A model generated the notes under the pieces. It was not told the DNA's origin and searched no databases. It was given only the letters and a program-made list of their open reading frames with translations. Positions 18,830-28,000 of a stretch of DNA of 64,000 nt are shown piece by piece (the stretch's first letter is position 1; each line of letters opens with the position of its first letter). The DNA lies in NCBI RefSeq assembly GCF_027568515.1, contig NZ_JANKZF010000008.1:1-64000 (forward strand). The letters are read 5' to 3'. This stretch comes from Arthrobacter sp. HY1533. Its GTDB lineage: Bacteria; Actinomycetota; Actinomycetes; Actinomycetales; Micrococcaceae. The translations under genes were made by a program, and so were the position numbers.

Positions 18830-19696
18830 ATGCCCCTGGCCTACTCCACCCTTGGCTGCCCGGGCGATTCCCTGGCCCAGGTCATCGCCACCGCCCACGC
18901 CTCAGGCGCCACGGGCCTGGAGATCCGGGCGGCCGACGGCGAATTCGCCTTCCCGGGCATGGACGCGTCCCAGCGGGCGGATGTCGCGGCCGAGCTCGCC
19001 GCGGCCGGCCTGACGGTGCTGACCCTGGCCAGCTACGTGCGGATCTGCGCCCCGGCTCCGCAGCCCGACGGCGCGGACGATCCGGTCCTCGCGGAGCTGC
19101 TGGACGCCGTCGAACTTGCAGCAGGACTTTCCGCCGGCAACCGCGGCACCGGCGCGCAGGTGCGCGTGTTCCCCGGGGCGGGGATCGAGCCGTGCGGGCT
19201 GGGTTCCGAGCCGTCGGCCGAGATGCTGGCGGCGGACCTGCTGGGGGCGCGCAGGCTCAACGCCGCGGCGCAGCGGGCGCGGGAGCTCGGCGTGACCATG
19301 CTGCTTGAAACGCACGACTCGCACCCCAGGGGGACGGACATCGTGCGGATCCTGGCGCACGTGGACCCGGCCGCCCCCGTCAAGGTCATTTGGGACCTCA
19401 TGCACCCCTGGCGCCACGACGAAGCGCCCGCCCGCACCGCGGAACTGCTCGCGGACTCGCTGGCGTACGCGCAGTACAAGGACGGGGTGCGCAACCCCGG
19501 AACAAACACCGTGGAGCTGACCCTGCCCGGGCAGGGTGAGCTGCCGCTGACGGAGATGCGGGACCTCGTGGCCGGGATTTCCGCAGCCCACGGCATCACC
19601 GATCCCTGGATTTCCCTGGAATGGGAGCGTGCCTGGCACCCCCACCTGCCGCCCGTGGCTGAGGCGCTGGAAGCACTCAAGTCAGTCCTGGCCTAG
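18830..19696 (+). CDS. Sugar phosphate isomerase/epimerase-like TIM-barrel protein
   Basis: The 288-residue protein belongs to the xylose isomerase-like TIM-barrel (AP endonuclease 2) superfamily. It starts MPLAYSTLGCPGDSLAQVIATAHASGATGLEIRA and carries likely metal-ligand strands LLETHDSHPRGTD and VKVIWDLMHPWRHDE. I chose the ATG at 18830 because GAAAGG precedes it by 7 bases and the family N-terminus begins there; an earlier ATG at 18806 is in frame. A sulfatase gene follows after 27 bp, so they form an operon. A role in catabolism of a sulfated sugar or polyol is inferred. A LacI-type operator lies upstream. Confidence 0.82.
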   Translation: MPLAYSTLGCPGDSLAQVIATAHASGATGLEIRAADGEFAFPGMDASQRADVAAELAAAGLTVLTLASYVRICAPAPQPDGADDPVLAELLDAVELAAGLSAGNRGTGAQVRVFPGAGIEPCGLGSEPSAEMLAADLLGARRLNAAAQRARELGVTMLLETHDSHPRGTDIVRILAHVDPAAPVKVIWDLMHPWRHDEAPARTAELLADSLAYAQYKDGVRNPGTNTVELTLPGQGELPLTEMRDLVAGISAAHGITDPWISLEWERAWHPHLPPVAEALEALKSVLA

Positions 19697-19723
19697 GCCC
19701 ACACGTATTAACAAGGAGCAGCA

Positions 19724-21133
19724 ATGAAGCGCCAGCCCAACATCATGGTCATTGTTTCCGACGACCACGGCTATGCCGACCGTTCCATCCTGGGTGTCCG
19801 GGACGATGTTTCCACCCCGGCACTGGACAGGCTGGCGCGGGAGGGCGCCTCCTATTCAGATGCCTACGTGACCGCGCCCATCTGCTCTCCGTCGCGGGCG
19901 GGCCTGGCGGCCGGCAGCCACCAGCAGCGGTGGGGTGCGCGCTGGTTCACGGACTCGGAAATCTGCCCGGAGAATGTGCCCACCATTGCCGAACTGCTGC
20001 GCGGCGAGGGCTACACCACGGGCTACTTCGGCAAGGTCCACTACGGCACCGAACACCACGGGGACCGGGGAACGCCGCCGCAGCACGGCTATGACGAATC
20101 GTTCTACGGGCTCGCGGGCGAATCCATGGGCCGGCTGAACTACCTGCACCACTCCGAGGATTCCGTGGCGGACTACGGCCAGGAGGCCGCGTTCCGCATG
20201 GCGGTCCAGCCGTTGTGGAACGGCGAGGAGCCGCAGGAGCTGGAGGGCTTCCTGACCGATGCCATCGGGGAGCGGACCCGGCAGTTCGTGGCCGAGCATG
20301 CGGACAAGCCGTTCCTGGCCACCGTGGCCTTCAATGCCGTCCACAACTTTTGCTGGCAGTTGCCGGCGGAGGAGCTCGCGAAGCGCGGACTGCCCGCCTA
20401 CGAGGACTGGAACCCGGGCGCCGGAGAATACATCGACTGGTACGACGGCGCCATCAGCCCGCACCTGGACAACGGCCGCGCCTACTACCTGGCACAGCTG
20501 GAGCTCATGGACGCGCAGATTGGGCTCATCCTGGACCAGCTGGATGAACTGGGCCTGGCCGAGGACACCATTGTTGTTTACCTGACCGACAACGGCGGCT
20601 CCACCTGCAACTACGGCGTGAACCTGCCCCTGCGCGGCACCAAATACACCCTGTGGGAGGGCGGCGTGCGTGTGCCGTTCCTGCTGCGCTGGCCCGGGCA
20701 AGTGCCCGCGGGGCAGACGCGCACCGGGCTCACGAGTTCCATGGACATCCTGCCCACGGCACTCGCGGCCGCAGGGGCGGACCCCGCCACGTATGCTCAC
20801 TGCGACGGCCTGGACCTGCTGGCCGCCCCGGGCGGCCACGAGGCCCTGCACTGGGACTGCGGCTGGCAGTGGTCGGTGCGCCGCGGCGACTGGAAGCTGC
20901 GCTGGGTGGAACCCGGCTCGCCCGTGGCCCAGGCCATCCTGGACGTGGAGCACGCCGATCCCGGCAGCGGCTACTTCCTGTGCAACCTCGCTGCGGACCC
21001 CGGGGAAATCACCAACCTGTACGACGTCGAAACAACAGTTGCCGCCGAGCTCGCCGCCTTGCACGAGGCCTGGGAGCGGGACGTTGCCAACACGGCAGGC
21101 AAGGGCTGGCCCATGGCCGAAATATTCTCCTAA
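19724..21133 (+). CDS. Sulfatase (Cys-type, arylsulfatase family)
   Basis: The 469-residue hydrolase has the metal-binding start MVIVSDDHGYAD, the active-site motif PICSPSRAGLAAG (C-S-P-S-R, where Cys is converted to formylglycine, about residue 53), GYFGKVH, and the second metal site VYLTDNGG. AAGGAG precedes the ATG. It cleaves sulfate esters. No signal peptide is seen, so it is probably cytoplasmic and acts on an imported sulfated compound. Activation needs a formylglycine-generating enzyme, which is not in the window. It is in an operon with the TIM-barrel gene; the adjacent TetR is a separate unit. Confidence 0.92.
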   Translation: MKRQPNIMVIVSDDHGYADRSILGVRDDVSTPALDRLAREGASYSDAYVTAPICSPSRAGLAAGSHQQRWGARWFTDSEICPENVPTIAELLRGEGYTTGYFGKVHYGTEHHGDRGTPPQHGYDESFYGLAGESMGRLNYLHHSEDSVADYGQEAAFRMAVQPLWNGEEPQELEGFLTDAIGERTRQFVAEHADKPFLATVAFNAVHNFCWQLPAEELAKRGLPAYEDWNPGAGEYIDWYDGAISPHLDNGRAYYLAQLELMDAQIGLILDQLDELGLAEDTIVVYLTDNGGSTCNYGVNLPLRGTKYTLWEGGVRVPFLLRWPGQVPAGQTRTGLTSSMDILPTALAAAGADPATYAHCDGLDLLAAPGGHEALHWDCGWQWSVRRGDWKLRWVEPGSPVAQAILDVEHADPGSGYFLCNLAADPGEITNLYDVETTVAAELAALHEAWERDVANTAGKGWPMAEIFS

Positions 21134-21147
21134 CGACTCCTTGTTTT

Positions 21148-21162
21148 CCTAATGGCGTTAGG
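21148..21162 (+). promoter_or_regulatory. Candidate TetR operator
   Basis: CCTAA-TGGCG-TTAGG is a perfect 5-5-5 inverted repeat ending 14 bp before the TetR start. A related pair, CCTAACG (21129) and CGTTAGG (21156), overlaps it. It may be the site of autoregulation. Confidence 0.4.
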
Positions 21163-21176
21163 CGCAGACTGGATCC

Positions 21177-21803
21177 ATGGACGGAAACCCGGACAGGCGC
21201 CAGGTCCGCAGGCAGGAAACTGTCGCGGAGATTTTGGCAGCGGCCGTCAGGCTGATGGCACAAGACGGTGTGGCCGGGCTGTCGCTGTCGGCCGTGGCCC
21301 GCGCCGTGGGCATGCGCCCGCCGTCGCTGTATGTCTACTTTCCGTCAAAGATGGCGCTCTACGACGCACTCTTTGCCCGGGGAGCCGCCGAGCTGCACGA
21401 CGCCGTCCGCAGCGCGGCCGTCCTGGCAGGGGATGACGCCGGCCCGCTCGCCGGGCTCACCGCCGGGGCCCACGCCTATGTTGACTGGTGCATGCGCAAC
21501 CCGGTCACCGCGCAGCTGCTGAACTGGCGGCCGGTTCCCGGGTTTGAGCCGTCCCGGGAGGCCTTTGCGCCCAGCGCAGCCATGGTCATGGACACGCGTG
21601 CGCAGATTGACCTCGCCGTCCAGCACGGGCGGCTTGCCCCTGCCGCCGCCACCGACGATTCCGTGCTGCTGTTCACCTCGGTGATTGCCGGCGTCGTCTC
21701 CCAACAACTGGCCAATGAGCCGCAGGCCCCGCCCGGGCAAGGCCGGTACACCCGGCTGCTGGACCCGGCGCTGGACATGTGGCTGGCCCACCACGCCCCC
21801 TGA
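21177..21803 (+). CDS. TetR family transcriptional regulator
   Basis: The 208-residue protein has an N-terminal HTH (QETVAEILAAAVRLMAQDGVAGLSLSAVARAVGMRPPSLYVYFPSKMALYDALFARG). Its C-terminal part resembles the TetR_C WHG group (AGLTAGAHAYVDWCMRNPVTAQLLNWRPVPGFEPSREAF). The ATG has no ribosome site and is preceded by CAGACT-N6, which resembles a -10 with a leaderless start. The MDMPI-like gene follows after 10 bp and has a strong AAGGAGGA, so both are probably co-transcribed. Confidence 0.88.
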   Translation: MDGNPDRRQVRRQETVAEILAAAVRLMAQDGVAGLSLSAVARAVGMRPPSLYVYFPSKMALYDALFARGAAELHDAVRSAAVLAGDDAGPLAGLTAGAHAYVDWCMRNPVTAQLLNWRPVPGFEPSREAFAPSAAMVMDTRAQIDLAVQHGRLAPAAATDDSVLLFTSVIAGVVSQQLANEPQAPPGQGRYTRLLDPALDMWLAHHAP

Positions 21804-21813
21804 AGGAGGAACC

Positions 21814-22608
21814 ATGGAAACAGCAACCGCGCCGGTGGAACGCAGCACCTCCGCCGACGCCTACACCACCGTCATGACAGCCTTGGCCGACGAGCTCGAG
21901 GCGCTCAGCCCCGAACAGTGGCGGCTGCCCACCGAATGCACCGGCTGGAGCGTGCGCGACATGGCGGGCCACCTGCTCGGTGCCCAGGAGGACCTGCTGC
22001 GCATCCGCACAGTGCTGCGCCGTCGTGCCCGTGGCCGACGCCGGTATCCGCACCTTTCGCTTCTGGACGCCGCCAACCAGGTGCAGGTCCAGGACCATGC
22101 CGCGCTGGGCACAGCGGAACTGTGCCGCCAATACCGTGCCAACATTCCGCAGGTGTCGCGGCGCGTGCGCCGCTTCCCGGGGATTCTGGCGGGGGTGCCT
22201 GTGCAAAAGGGCATGGCACCGGCCAACTCGGCACTGCGGCTGGGATACCTCTTCAATGTCATTTACCTGCGTGATGCGTGGATGCACGGCGCAGACCTGG
22301 CCCGTGCCACCGGCAACCCGCGGCGGGCCACAGCGGCCGACGGCCTGCTGCTGGCCCACGTTTTGCGGGACCTGGCCACGGAGTGGGGCGGGGGAGACGC
22401 CGTCGAACTTGTCCTGCCGGGCGAGCCCGGAGCCACGGTGGGCCTGGGTGGGCTGGCGGAGGGCCGGCTTCCCGTGGCGCGGCTGGAGGCCCCGGCCCTG
22501 GAACTGTGCCGGAGCCTGTCGGGCCGCGTCCCGGAATCGGGCATCACCACGGTTGCGGGCGATCCTGAGCAGGCACGCCGACTGGCCGCCGTGCGGATCT
22601 TGTTTTAG
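21814..22608 (+). CDS. Maleylpyruvate isomerase N-terminal domain (MDMPI/DinB-like) protein
   Basis: The 264-residue protein begins with the helical bundle typical of the mycothiol-dependent maleylpyruvate isomerase/DinB superfamily: LADELEALSPEQWRLPTECTGWSVRDMAGHLLGAQEDLL, with the metal-binding His in GHLLG near residue 50. Its second half (VELVLPGEPGATVGLGG, FRSLSGRVPES-like) fits the SCP2-type C-terminal domain of such proteins. The start at 21814 is set by AAGGAGGA. Family members use mycothiol as cofactor; the substrate is unknown. It follows a TetR gene, which probably controls it. Confidence 0.83.
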   Translation: METATAPVERSTSADAYTTVMTALADELEALSPEQWRLPTECTGWSVRDMAGHLLGAQEDLLRIRTVLRRRARGRRRYPHLSLLDAANQVQVQDHAALGTAELCRQYRANIPQVSRRVRRFPGILAGVPVQKGMAPANSALRLGYLFNVIYLRDAWMHGADLARATGNPRRATAADGLLLAHVLRDLATEWGGGDAVELVLPGEPGATVGLGGLAEGRLPVARLEAPALELCRSLSGRVPESGITTVAGDPEQARRLAAVRILF

Positions 22609-22639
22609 GCGCCGTGCGAACTGAATCAGGCCGGCCGGC

Positions 22640-23431
22640 TCAGGGCAGGTGGGCGTAGATTTCCACCGGCGCCAGAACCCCGGCCCGGAAGGCCGCCAAC
22701 AGGTTTGAAAACGCGGCCGCGTCCACGCCGGCGGGCCTTCCGGATGCCGCGGCCCGCTCCAGGAACTCAATGCCCTCGGCCAGCGGCTTGGCCTCATGGT
22801 CCACGAGGAAACCCGCCTGGGCCAGGGCATCGCTGTAGGCCAACGGCGGCTGCGGGAATGAGGTGTCGGGAGTTGCCGCCCACGGCAGCGGGTACGTTTC
22901 CAGGTCGCCGCCCACCAGCATGACGTCGTACACGGCGAAGACGCTGCCGGGGCGCAGCACGCGGGCTGCCTCGGCAAAGGCAGTGTCCTTGTCCTGGATG
23001 TTCATGCCCACATGGACCATGAGCGCCGCATCAAAGGAGTCGTCCTCAAAGGGGAGGGCCAGGATGCTGCCCTGGCTGAAGGTGACCTGACCGGACAGGC
23101 CGGTGCGCTCGGTGATGGTGCGGGCCGTCTGAACAAACTCCGGCGTCAGGTCGATGCCGTGCACCGAGGCGCCAAAATCGCTGGCCAGGTGGCGGCTCAC
23201 GCCGCCCATGCCGGAACCGAGTTCCAGCACCCGGCTGCCGGCCCTGATGCCGGCACGTGTGGCCACCCGTGTGGTGGCCGCGGGGCCGCCGATGTGCAAC
23301 TGGTCGGCGCCGCGCAAATTTGCGGGGGAGAAGCTGTCCGGGTTGCCGCCCGAGGCGGCAACGATGCCCAGCAGGAGTTGCAGGACGTTTCCGGCCCCGT
23401 AGTGTGAGGAAACGGACTCTTCAATTCCCAT
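22640..23431 (-). CDS. SAM-dependent class I methyltransferase
   Basis: The 263-residue protein has motif I VLELGSGMGGVSRHLA (about residue 65), an acidic post-I residue in VHGIDLTPEFV, motif II FDAALMVHVGMNIQDK and motif III LRPGSVFAVYDVML. Together these are like ubiquinone/sarcosine-type methyltransferases. I chose the ATG at 23431 (MGIEESVSSHYG) because GGGAG lies five bases ahead; an in-frame ATG four codons earlier is weaker. The gene is convergent with the MDMPI-like gene with only 31 bp between them. The substrate is unknown. Confidence 0.88.
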   Translation of the reverse strand: MGIEESVSSHYGAGNVLQLLLGIVAASGGNPDSFSPANLRGADQLHIGGPAATTRVATRAGIRAGSRVLELGSGMGGVSRHLASDFGASVHGIDLTPEFVQTARTITERTGLSGQVTFSQGSILALPFEDDSFDAALMVHVGMNIQDKDTAFAEAARVLRPGSVFAVYDVMLVGGDLETYPLPWAATPDTSFPQPPLAYSDALAQAGFLVDHEAKPLAEGIEFLERAAASGRPAGVDAAAFSNLLAAFRAGVLAPVEIYAHLP

Positions 23432-23529
23432 GACGGCTCCCATGAACGTCCCCGCGGCCCACGCCGGGCCTGCGTTTTTTTGATCCTACTCCGCGGAACT
23501 GCCGGACGGCACGGGAAGTTGCTGCGGCG

Positions 23530-23769
23530 TCAGAGCCGGCGGCGGACGGCGACCGAGCGCATGACGCTGGCGCCCATCATGAGGAAGGCGGCTGGCAGCG
23601 CGATCATGGCGATCCAGTTGAACCCGGGCCAGGGGGTGCCGCCGGCCCACTTGCTGATGAGCACAATGATCAGCGCAATCAGCGCGGCCAGGGCCAGGGC
23701 CATGGCAGTGTAGTTGAAGATCTGCCAGCCACGGCTCAATGGCTGCGGCGCGGAATAGTGGGGGCTCAT
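23530..23769 (-). CDS. Small two-TM membrane protein, hypothetical
   Basis: The 79-residue protein begins MSPHYSAPQPLSRGWQIF and has two hydrophobic segments (MALALAALIALIIVLISKW and FNWIAMIALPAAFLMMGASVM), then ends with SVAVRRRL. The ATG at 23769 follows TTGAGGAC. The frame runs much further upstream but only as antisense of the cold-shock gene. The gene is divergent from that gene. I do not recognise the family. Confidence 0.6.
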   Translation of the reverse strand: MSPHYSAPQPLSRGWQIFNYTAMALALAALIALIIVLISKWAGGTPWPGFNWIAMIALPAAFLMMGASVMRSVAVRRRL

Positions 23770-23971
23770 GTCCTCAACGCTAACAGCGGACACCGGGGCC
23801 ACAAAGCCGCAGCTCCACTGCCAACGCGGTAACCTAGAGGCAGTGGAACTGCACCACCTGCCACCGCAGGCACCGTCCGCCCCACAGCCCGCACCCGGGC
23901 ACGGCGATGAACGGCCGCACCGGCACGGAAGAAGCAGTTCATGCAAGCGACTTTTTAAAGGGGTAGAGCAA

Positions 23972-24352
23972 GTGCCTATTGGCAAAGTGAAGTGGTACGA
24001 CAACGAGAAGGGCTTCGGCATCATTGCCGCCGACGATGGCCGCGAGGTGTTCCTGCGCGCCAACGCGCTGCCCGCCGACGCCGGCGAGATCAAGCCCGGC
24101 ACGCGCATGGAGTTCGGTGTGGCCGACGGCCGCAAGGGCGCCCAGGCCATGGCCGCGAAGATCCTGGACCGCAGCGCCTCGGTGGCCAAGGCCAAGCGCA
24201 TGCCCGCCCGGGACCTCGCCCCGATTGTGCAGGACCTCGTGTCCCTGCTGGAACGCTCTGTTGGTTCACTGACCAACGGCAAATATCCTGACGGAGACGC
24301 AAGCAAGATCGCTGCTGCGCTGCGCAAGGTTGCCGACAACTTCGACGCGTAA
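23972..24352 (+). CDS. Cold-shock domain protein with C-terminal extension
   Basis: The 126-residue protein starts at GTG 23972 with AAAGGGG eight bases ahead. The first 65 residues form a cold-shock OB fold (PIGKVKWYDNEKGFGIIAADDGREVFLRAN). It has RNP1-like KGFGII, but RNP2 is altered (VFLRA in place of VFVHF), so nucleic-acid stacking aromatics are fewer than in CspA. The remaining 60 residues are helical (APIVQDLVSLLERSVGSLT). This CspB-like long form is followed directly by DUF3027, a known actinobacterial pair. Binding of RNA or single-stranded DNA is inferred. Confidence 0.88.
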   Translation: MPIGKVKWYDNEKGFGIIAADDGREVFLRANALPADAGEIKPGTRMEFGVADGRKGAQAMAAKILDRSASVAKAKRMPARDLAPIVQDLVSLLERSVGSLTNGKYPDGDASKIAAALRKVADNFDA

Positions 24353-24355
24353 GCG

Positions 24356-24916
24356 GTGTCCACGATGACCGAAATCTCCAGCAGTACAGCCGCCGAGGCA
24401 GCTGCCACCCCCGAACCGCGTCCCGGAGTGCCGGTTTGGCGGGTCGGCAAGCCTGACGCTGCCCTGGCCGCTGACGTGGACACAGCACGCGCCGCCGTGC
24501 TGACCATTGCCAGCGACTCGGCCATCGGCAAGCACCTTGGCGCACGGAGCGAAGGTGTCCGCTGCGTGACGCACCTGTTCGAGTCAAAGCAGCCAGGCTA
24601 TTCCGGCTGGGTGTGGTTTGCCTCGCTGAGCCGCGTGGCCCGTGGAAAGTACTCCACTGTCAACGAGGTGGGCATGCTGCCCACCGAGGACTCCGTCCTG
24701 GCTCCTGCCTGGGTGCCGTGGGCAGAGCGCGTCCGGCCCGAGGACCAGCAGGAGGAGCAGGCTGCCGAGGAAGCTGCTGCCCACGATGGCGCGGACGACG
24801 CCGGTGCTGACGCCGCCGAGGCGGAAAACGCCGGGGAAGCCGGCCCCGAGGAAGATGCCGCTGCCGGTCCTGACGCCGATGGCGGGGACTTCGAAGCCGA
24901 AAGCTCTGACGTCTAG
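24356..24916 (+). CDS. DUF3027 family protein
   Basis: The 186-residue protein carries the DUF3027 core: DAALAADVDTARAAVLTIASD, GVRCVTHLFESKQPGYSGWVWFASLSRVARGKYSTVNEVGMLPTEDSVLAPAWVPWAERVRP. A long acidic Glu/Ala-rich tail follows to the end. The start may be GTG at 24356, three bases after the cold-shock stop, or ATG at 24365; neither has a strong ribosome site, so coupling to the upstream gene is likely. The function of the family is not known. A strong terminator follows. Confidence 0.87.
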   Translation: MSTMTEISSSTAAEAAATPEPRPGVPVWRVGKPDAALAADVDTARAAVLTIASDSAIGKHLGARSEGVRCVTHLFESKQPGYSGWVWFASLSRVARGKYSTVNEVGMLPTEDSVLAPAWVPWAERVRPEDQQEEQAAEEAAAHDGADDAGADAAEAENAGEAGPEEDAAAGPDADGGDFEAESSDV

Positions 24917-24937
24917 GACGCAATTGAATTGCCTGCA

Positions 24938-24970
24938 GGGCCCCGCCAAATATTGGCGGGGCCCTGTTTT
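24938..24970 (+). terminator. Terminator after csp/DUF3027 operon
   Basis: A perfect G/C stem (GGGCCCCGCCAA and TTGGCGGGGCCC) with a 3-nt loop ATA is followed by TGTTTT. This is a typical intrinsic terminator. Confidence 0.9.
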
Positions 24971-24998
24971 GCTTGTGCCGGCGCGAATATCCGGAAAC

Positions 24999-25021
24999 GA
25001 ACAAGTAGTAACAATTTGTTC
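24999..25021 (+). promoter_or_regulatory. Candidate operator upstream of GH110 gene
   Basis: GAACAA-N11-TTGTTC is a perfect inverted repeat just upstream of the -35 element of the large galactosidase gene. It could bind a dimeric regulator. Confidence 0.4.
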
Positions 25022-25025
25022 AGGA

Positions 25026-25054
25026 TAGACAACTTATGTACACAAACATATGAT
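25026..25054 (+). promoter_or_regulatory. Promoter with 6-base gap to ATG (leaderless)
   Basis: TAGACA (25026-25031) and TATGAT (25049-25054) are spaced by 17 bases. The ATG at 25061 is only six bases after the -10, so transcription should start at or next to the ATG. No Shine-Dalgarno is present. Confidence 0.65.
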
Positions 25055-25060
25055 CTCTAC

Positions 25061-28000
25061 ATGACTAATTGTGATGCATACCACGGCAGCGGGCGCCAGG
25101 AAAAGATTCGCGGCTGGGGTGCCGGTGCACTCGTGTTCGGCCTCGGGGCCGTCCTGGCCGCAGGTGCACTGCCCGGCATGGCCAATGCCGCCGACGGCAC
25201 CGGCCAGGCAGCCCCGTGGGCAGCTGGCGCAACCCTGCCCGTGGCGGGCCTTGGCCCGCAGACCGTCGGATTCCATGCGAAGCAGCCTGCCACCTTGGAC
25301 CAGGCTGCACTTCCACAGCACGCGGCCGAACGCGTCAAGGTGGACGTGACCGACTTCGGGGCCGACCCCACGGGTGCCACCGACTCGGCCAAGGCCGTCA
25401 ATGACGCCATTGTGCACGCCAAGTCCCTGGGCAAGCCCACCACAATTGTCTTCCCCTGCGGTACCTATTCCATGTACCCGGAAAACGCACCCAAGCGCGA
25501 GCTTTATGTTTCCAACACCGTGGGCGCGGACCAGGCGTACAAAACCAAGACCATCGGCCTGCTGATCGAGGACATGGCCGACGTCATTGTCGAAGGCAAC
25601 GGCTCACAATTGACCTACCACGGCAAGCAGACCGAGTTCGCCACGATCCGCTCCTCCGACGTCACCATCCGCAACCTCAACACCGACTGGTACGCCCCCG
25701 GCACACTGGATCTGGCCGTCGTCGGAAGCGGCGTTGCCGCGGGCTACGGCTACCGCGACATCCAGGTCCCGGCCGGCGTGGGCTACAGCATCAACGGAGC
25801 CACGGCCACCTTCACCGGCGAGAAGAGCCCCGCCACGGGAACCCCCTACTGGAGCTACGAACCCGGCGGGGCAAGCGCCGGCTACAACCAGACCCGCGAC
25901 CTCGCCACGGGGCTGACGCTGCGCACGGGCGTGCCGCTGTGGAACGGGTCGCGGGCCGTGGAGGACCTCGGCGGCGGCGTGCTGCGCGTCAGCTACAACA
26001 ATGCTGCCGACCCCGGCGGCGCCGGCAAGGTCTATGAAATGCGCAAGCCCACCCGCGACACCCCCGGCGGGTTGATCTGGGAGTCGGAGCGCACCGCTCT
26101 GCGGGACATGAAGCTGCACTACCTGCACGGCTTCGGCATCGTCGGCCAGCTCAGCCGCGACGTCGCGCTGGATAAAATCACCCTCCGCACCGACTTTGGC
26201 ACCGGCCGCCAGACAGCCGCCTTTGCCGACTTCGTCCAGATGTCAGGCATCGCGGGCAAGGTCCAGATCACCAACTCGCTCTTCGACAACCCGCACGATG
26301 ACCCCATCAACATCCACGGCACCTATGTGCAGGTCAAGTCCATTGACCGCGCCGCCAAGACCGTCACCCTGGCGTACATGCACAATGAGACGGCAGGCTT
26401 CCCTCAGTTCTATGCGGGCGATGAGCTGCGCTTCGTCAAGAAGGCAACCATGCTCCCGGCCGGGGACGCCAAGTTCACGGTGACCAAGGTGGACGGGCCC
26501 ACCGGCAAGGACTCCAGCCACAGCCTGACGGAGATGACCGTGACGGTCGACGGCGACTTGCCGGCGGACCTGCAGGCGGACGCCTTCGTTGCTGAAAACC
26601 TCACGTACACCCCCGAGGTGTATATCGCCGGGAACACCTTCCAGTCGGTGCCCACCCGCGGCATCCTGGTGACAACGCCGCGCGAAGTCCTCATTGAGCG
26701 CAACATCTTTGACCAGATGGGCATGGCCAGCATCTACATCTCCGCCGATGCCGCCTCCTGGTACGAATCCAGCGGCGTGGACAACGTGAGAATCCGCAAC
26801 AACGTCTTCGACCGCCCCAGCACCGGGTCGGCGACCATCTTCGTGGACCCCACCAACAGCCAGGGCGAGGCCGGCAGGGCCGTCCACCACGGCATCAACA
26901 TTGAGGCCAACCGCTTCTCCGTGCTGCCCGGCGGCCAGCTTGTCAGCGCCAAGTCGGTTTCCGGGATGGACTTCACGAACAACGCCGTCAACCACTATTC
27001 ACCCACCGATCCCGGTTCCGTGACTTCAACGCGGGCCCTGTTCGACTTCCAGTCCAGCGCGGACATAGACATTGCCGGCAACAGCTTTGCGAGCGGCTTC
27101 AACCTGCGCGCCAACACCTCGGGCATGGACGCCGCTGAGGTGGACGGGACGGCCGACAACATTGCCAAGAACGCCGACAACATCCACAAGGTGGCCGGAC
27201 CGGCGTCGACCCTGGCAAGCGGCATGGGCTGGGTCCGGGAGGACGTTGGCCGCTGGAGTGCAGTGGACAAGAACACCGTGACGCTCAAGTCCGGCTCCAA
27301 TGGACTCTGGGCCACACAGAATGGTGCCGTCAACATCCTGCGCCAGAACGCGTCCATAGCGGGCGACGCCGAGACGGTGGTCAAGCTCAGCGGCGCCACC
27401 AAGTCCCAGTACGAGGAAGCCGGCGTCATCCTTTACGCCGATGACAACAACTATGTGGCCCTGCAGCGCAAGCATGCCAATGGCAACCCCGTCCTGGCCC
27501 TGGTGACCGAGGCCAACGGCAACCCCAACGAGAACACCCAGGTGGCGGCACCGGCAGCGGCCGATGTGTGGCTGAAGCTTGTCCGCACCGGCACCTCCTA
27601 CACCGCCAGCTACTCCGTGGACGGGACCTCATTCACCACCATCGGCTCCATCAGCAATGCGGCGGTTGCCGGCAACGCCAAGGCCGGCGTCCTAGCCGTG
27701 GGTGCCAGCAGCGGAGGCACCCCGTTCACCTTCAGCAACTTCACAGTGAACGGCGCGGCCCAGCCGTTCTTCGACACCGTGGTGGTGCCGGAAGCGCCCA
27801 AGCTCATGGCAGGGCTTAAGACACCCGCCTGGGACGGCGTGCAGTTCGGGGCGGCGGCATCGCCCCTGGCCTGGCTGGCCTACACCCCTGCTGCAACGAA
27901 GTCTGTCTCCGCGACGTTTGCCCCGGAAGATGCCGCGACTGCCGTGCAGGTGCAGTTCAATGACCAGGTGGCCGTTCCTGGTGATGTCGGCGCCTACACC

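Noticed and set aside
21148-21162. DtxR iron box before the TetR gene
   Set aside because: The order is CCTAA...TTAGG, opposite to the TTAGG...CCTAA arrangement of an iron box.
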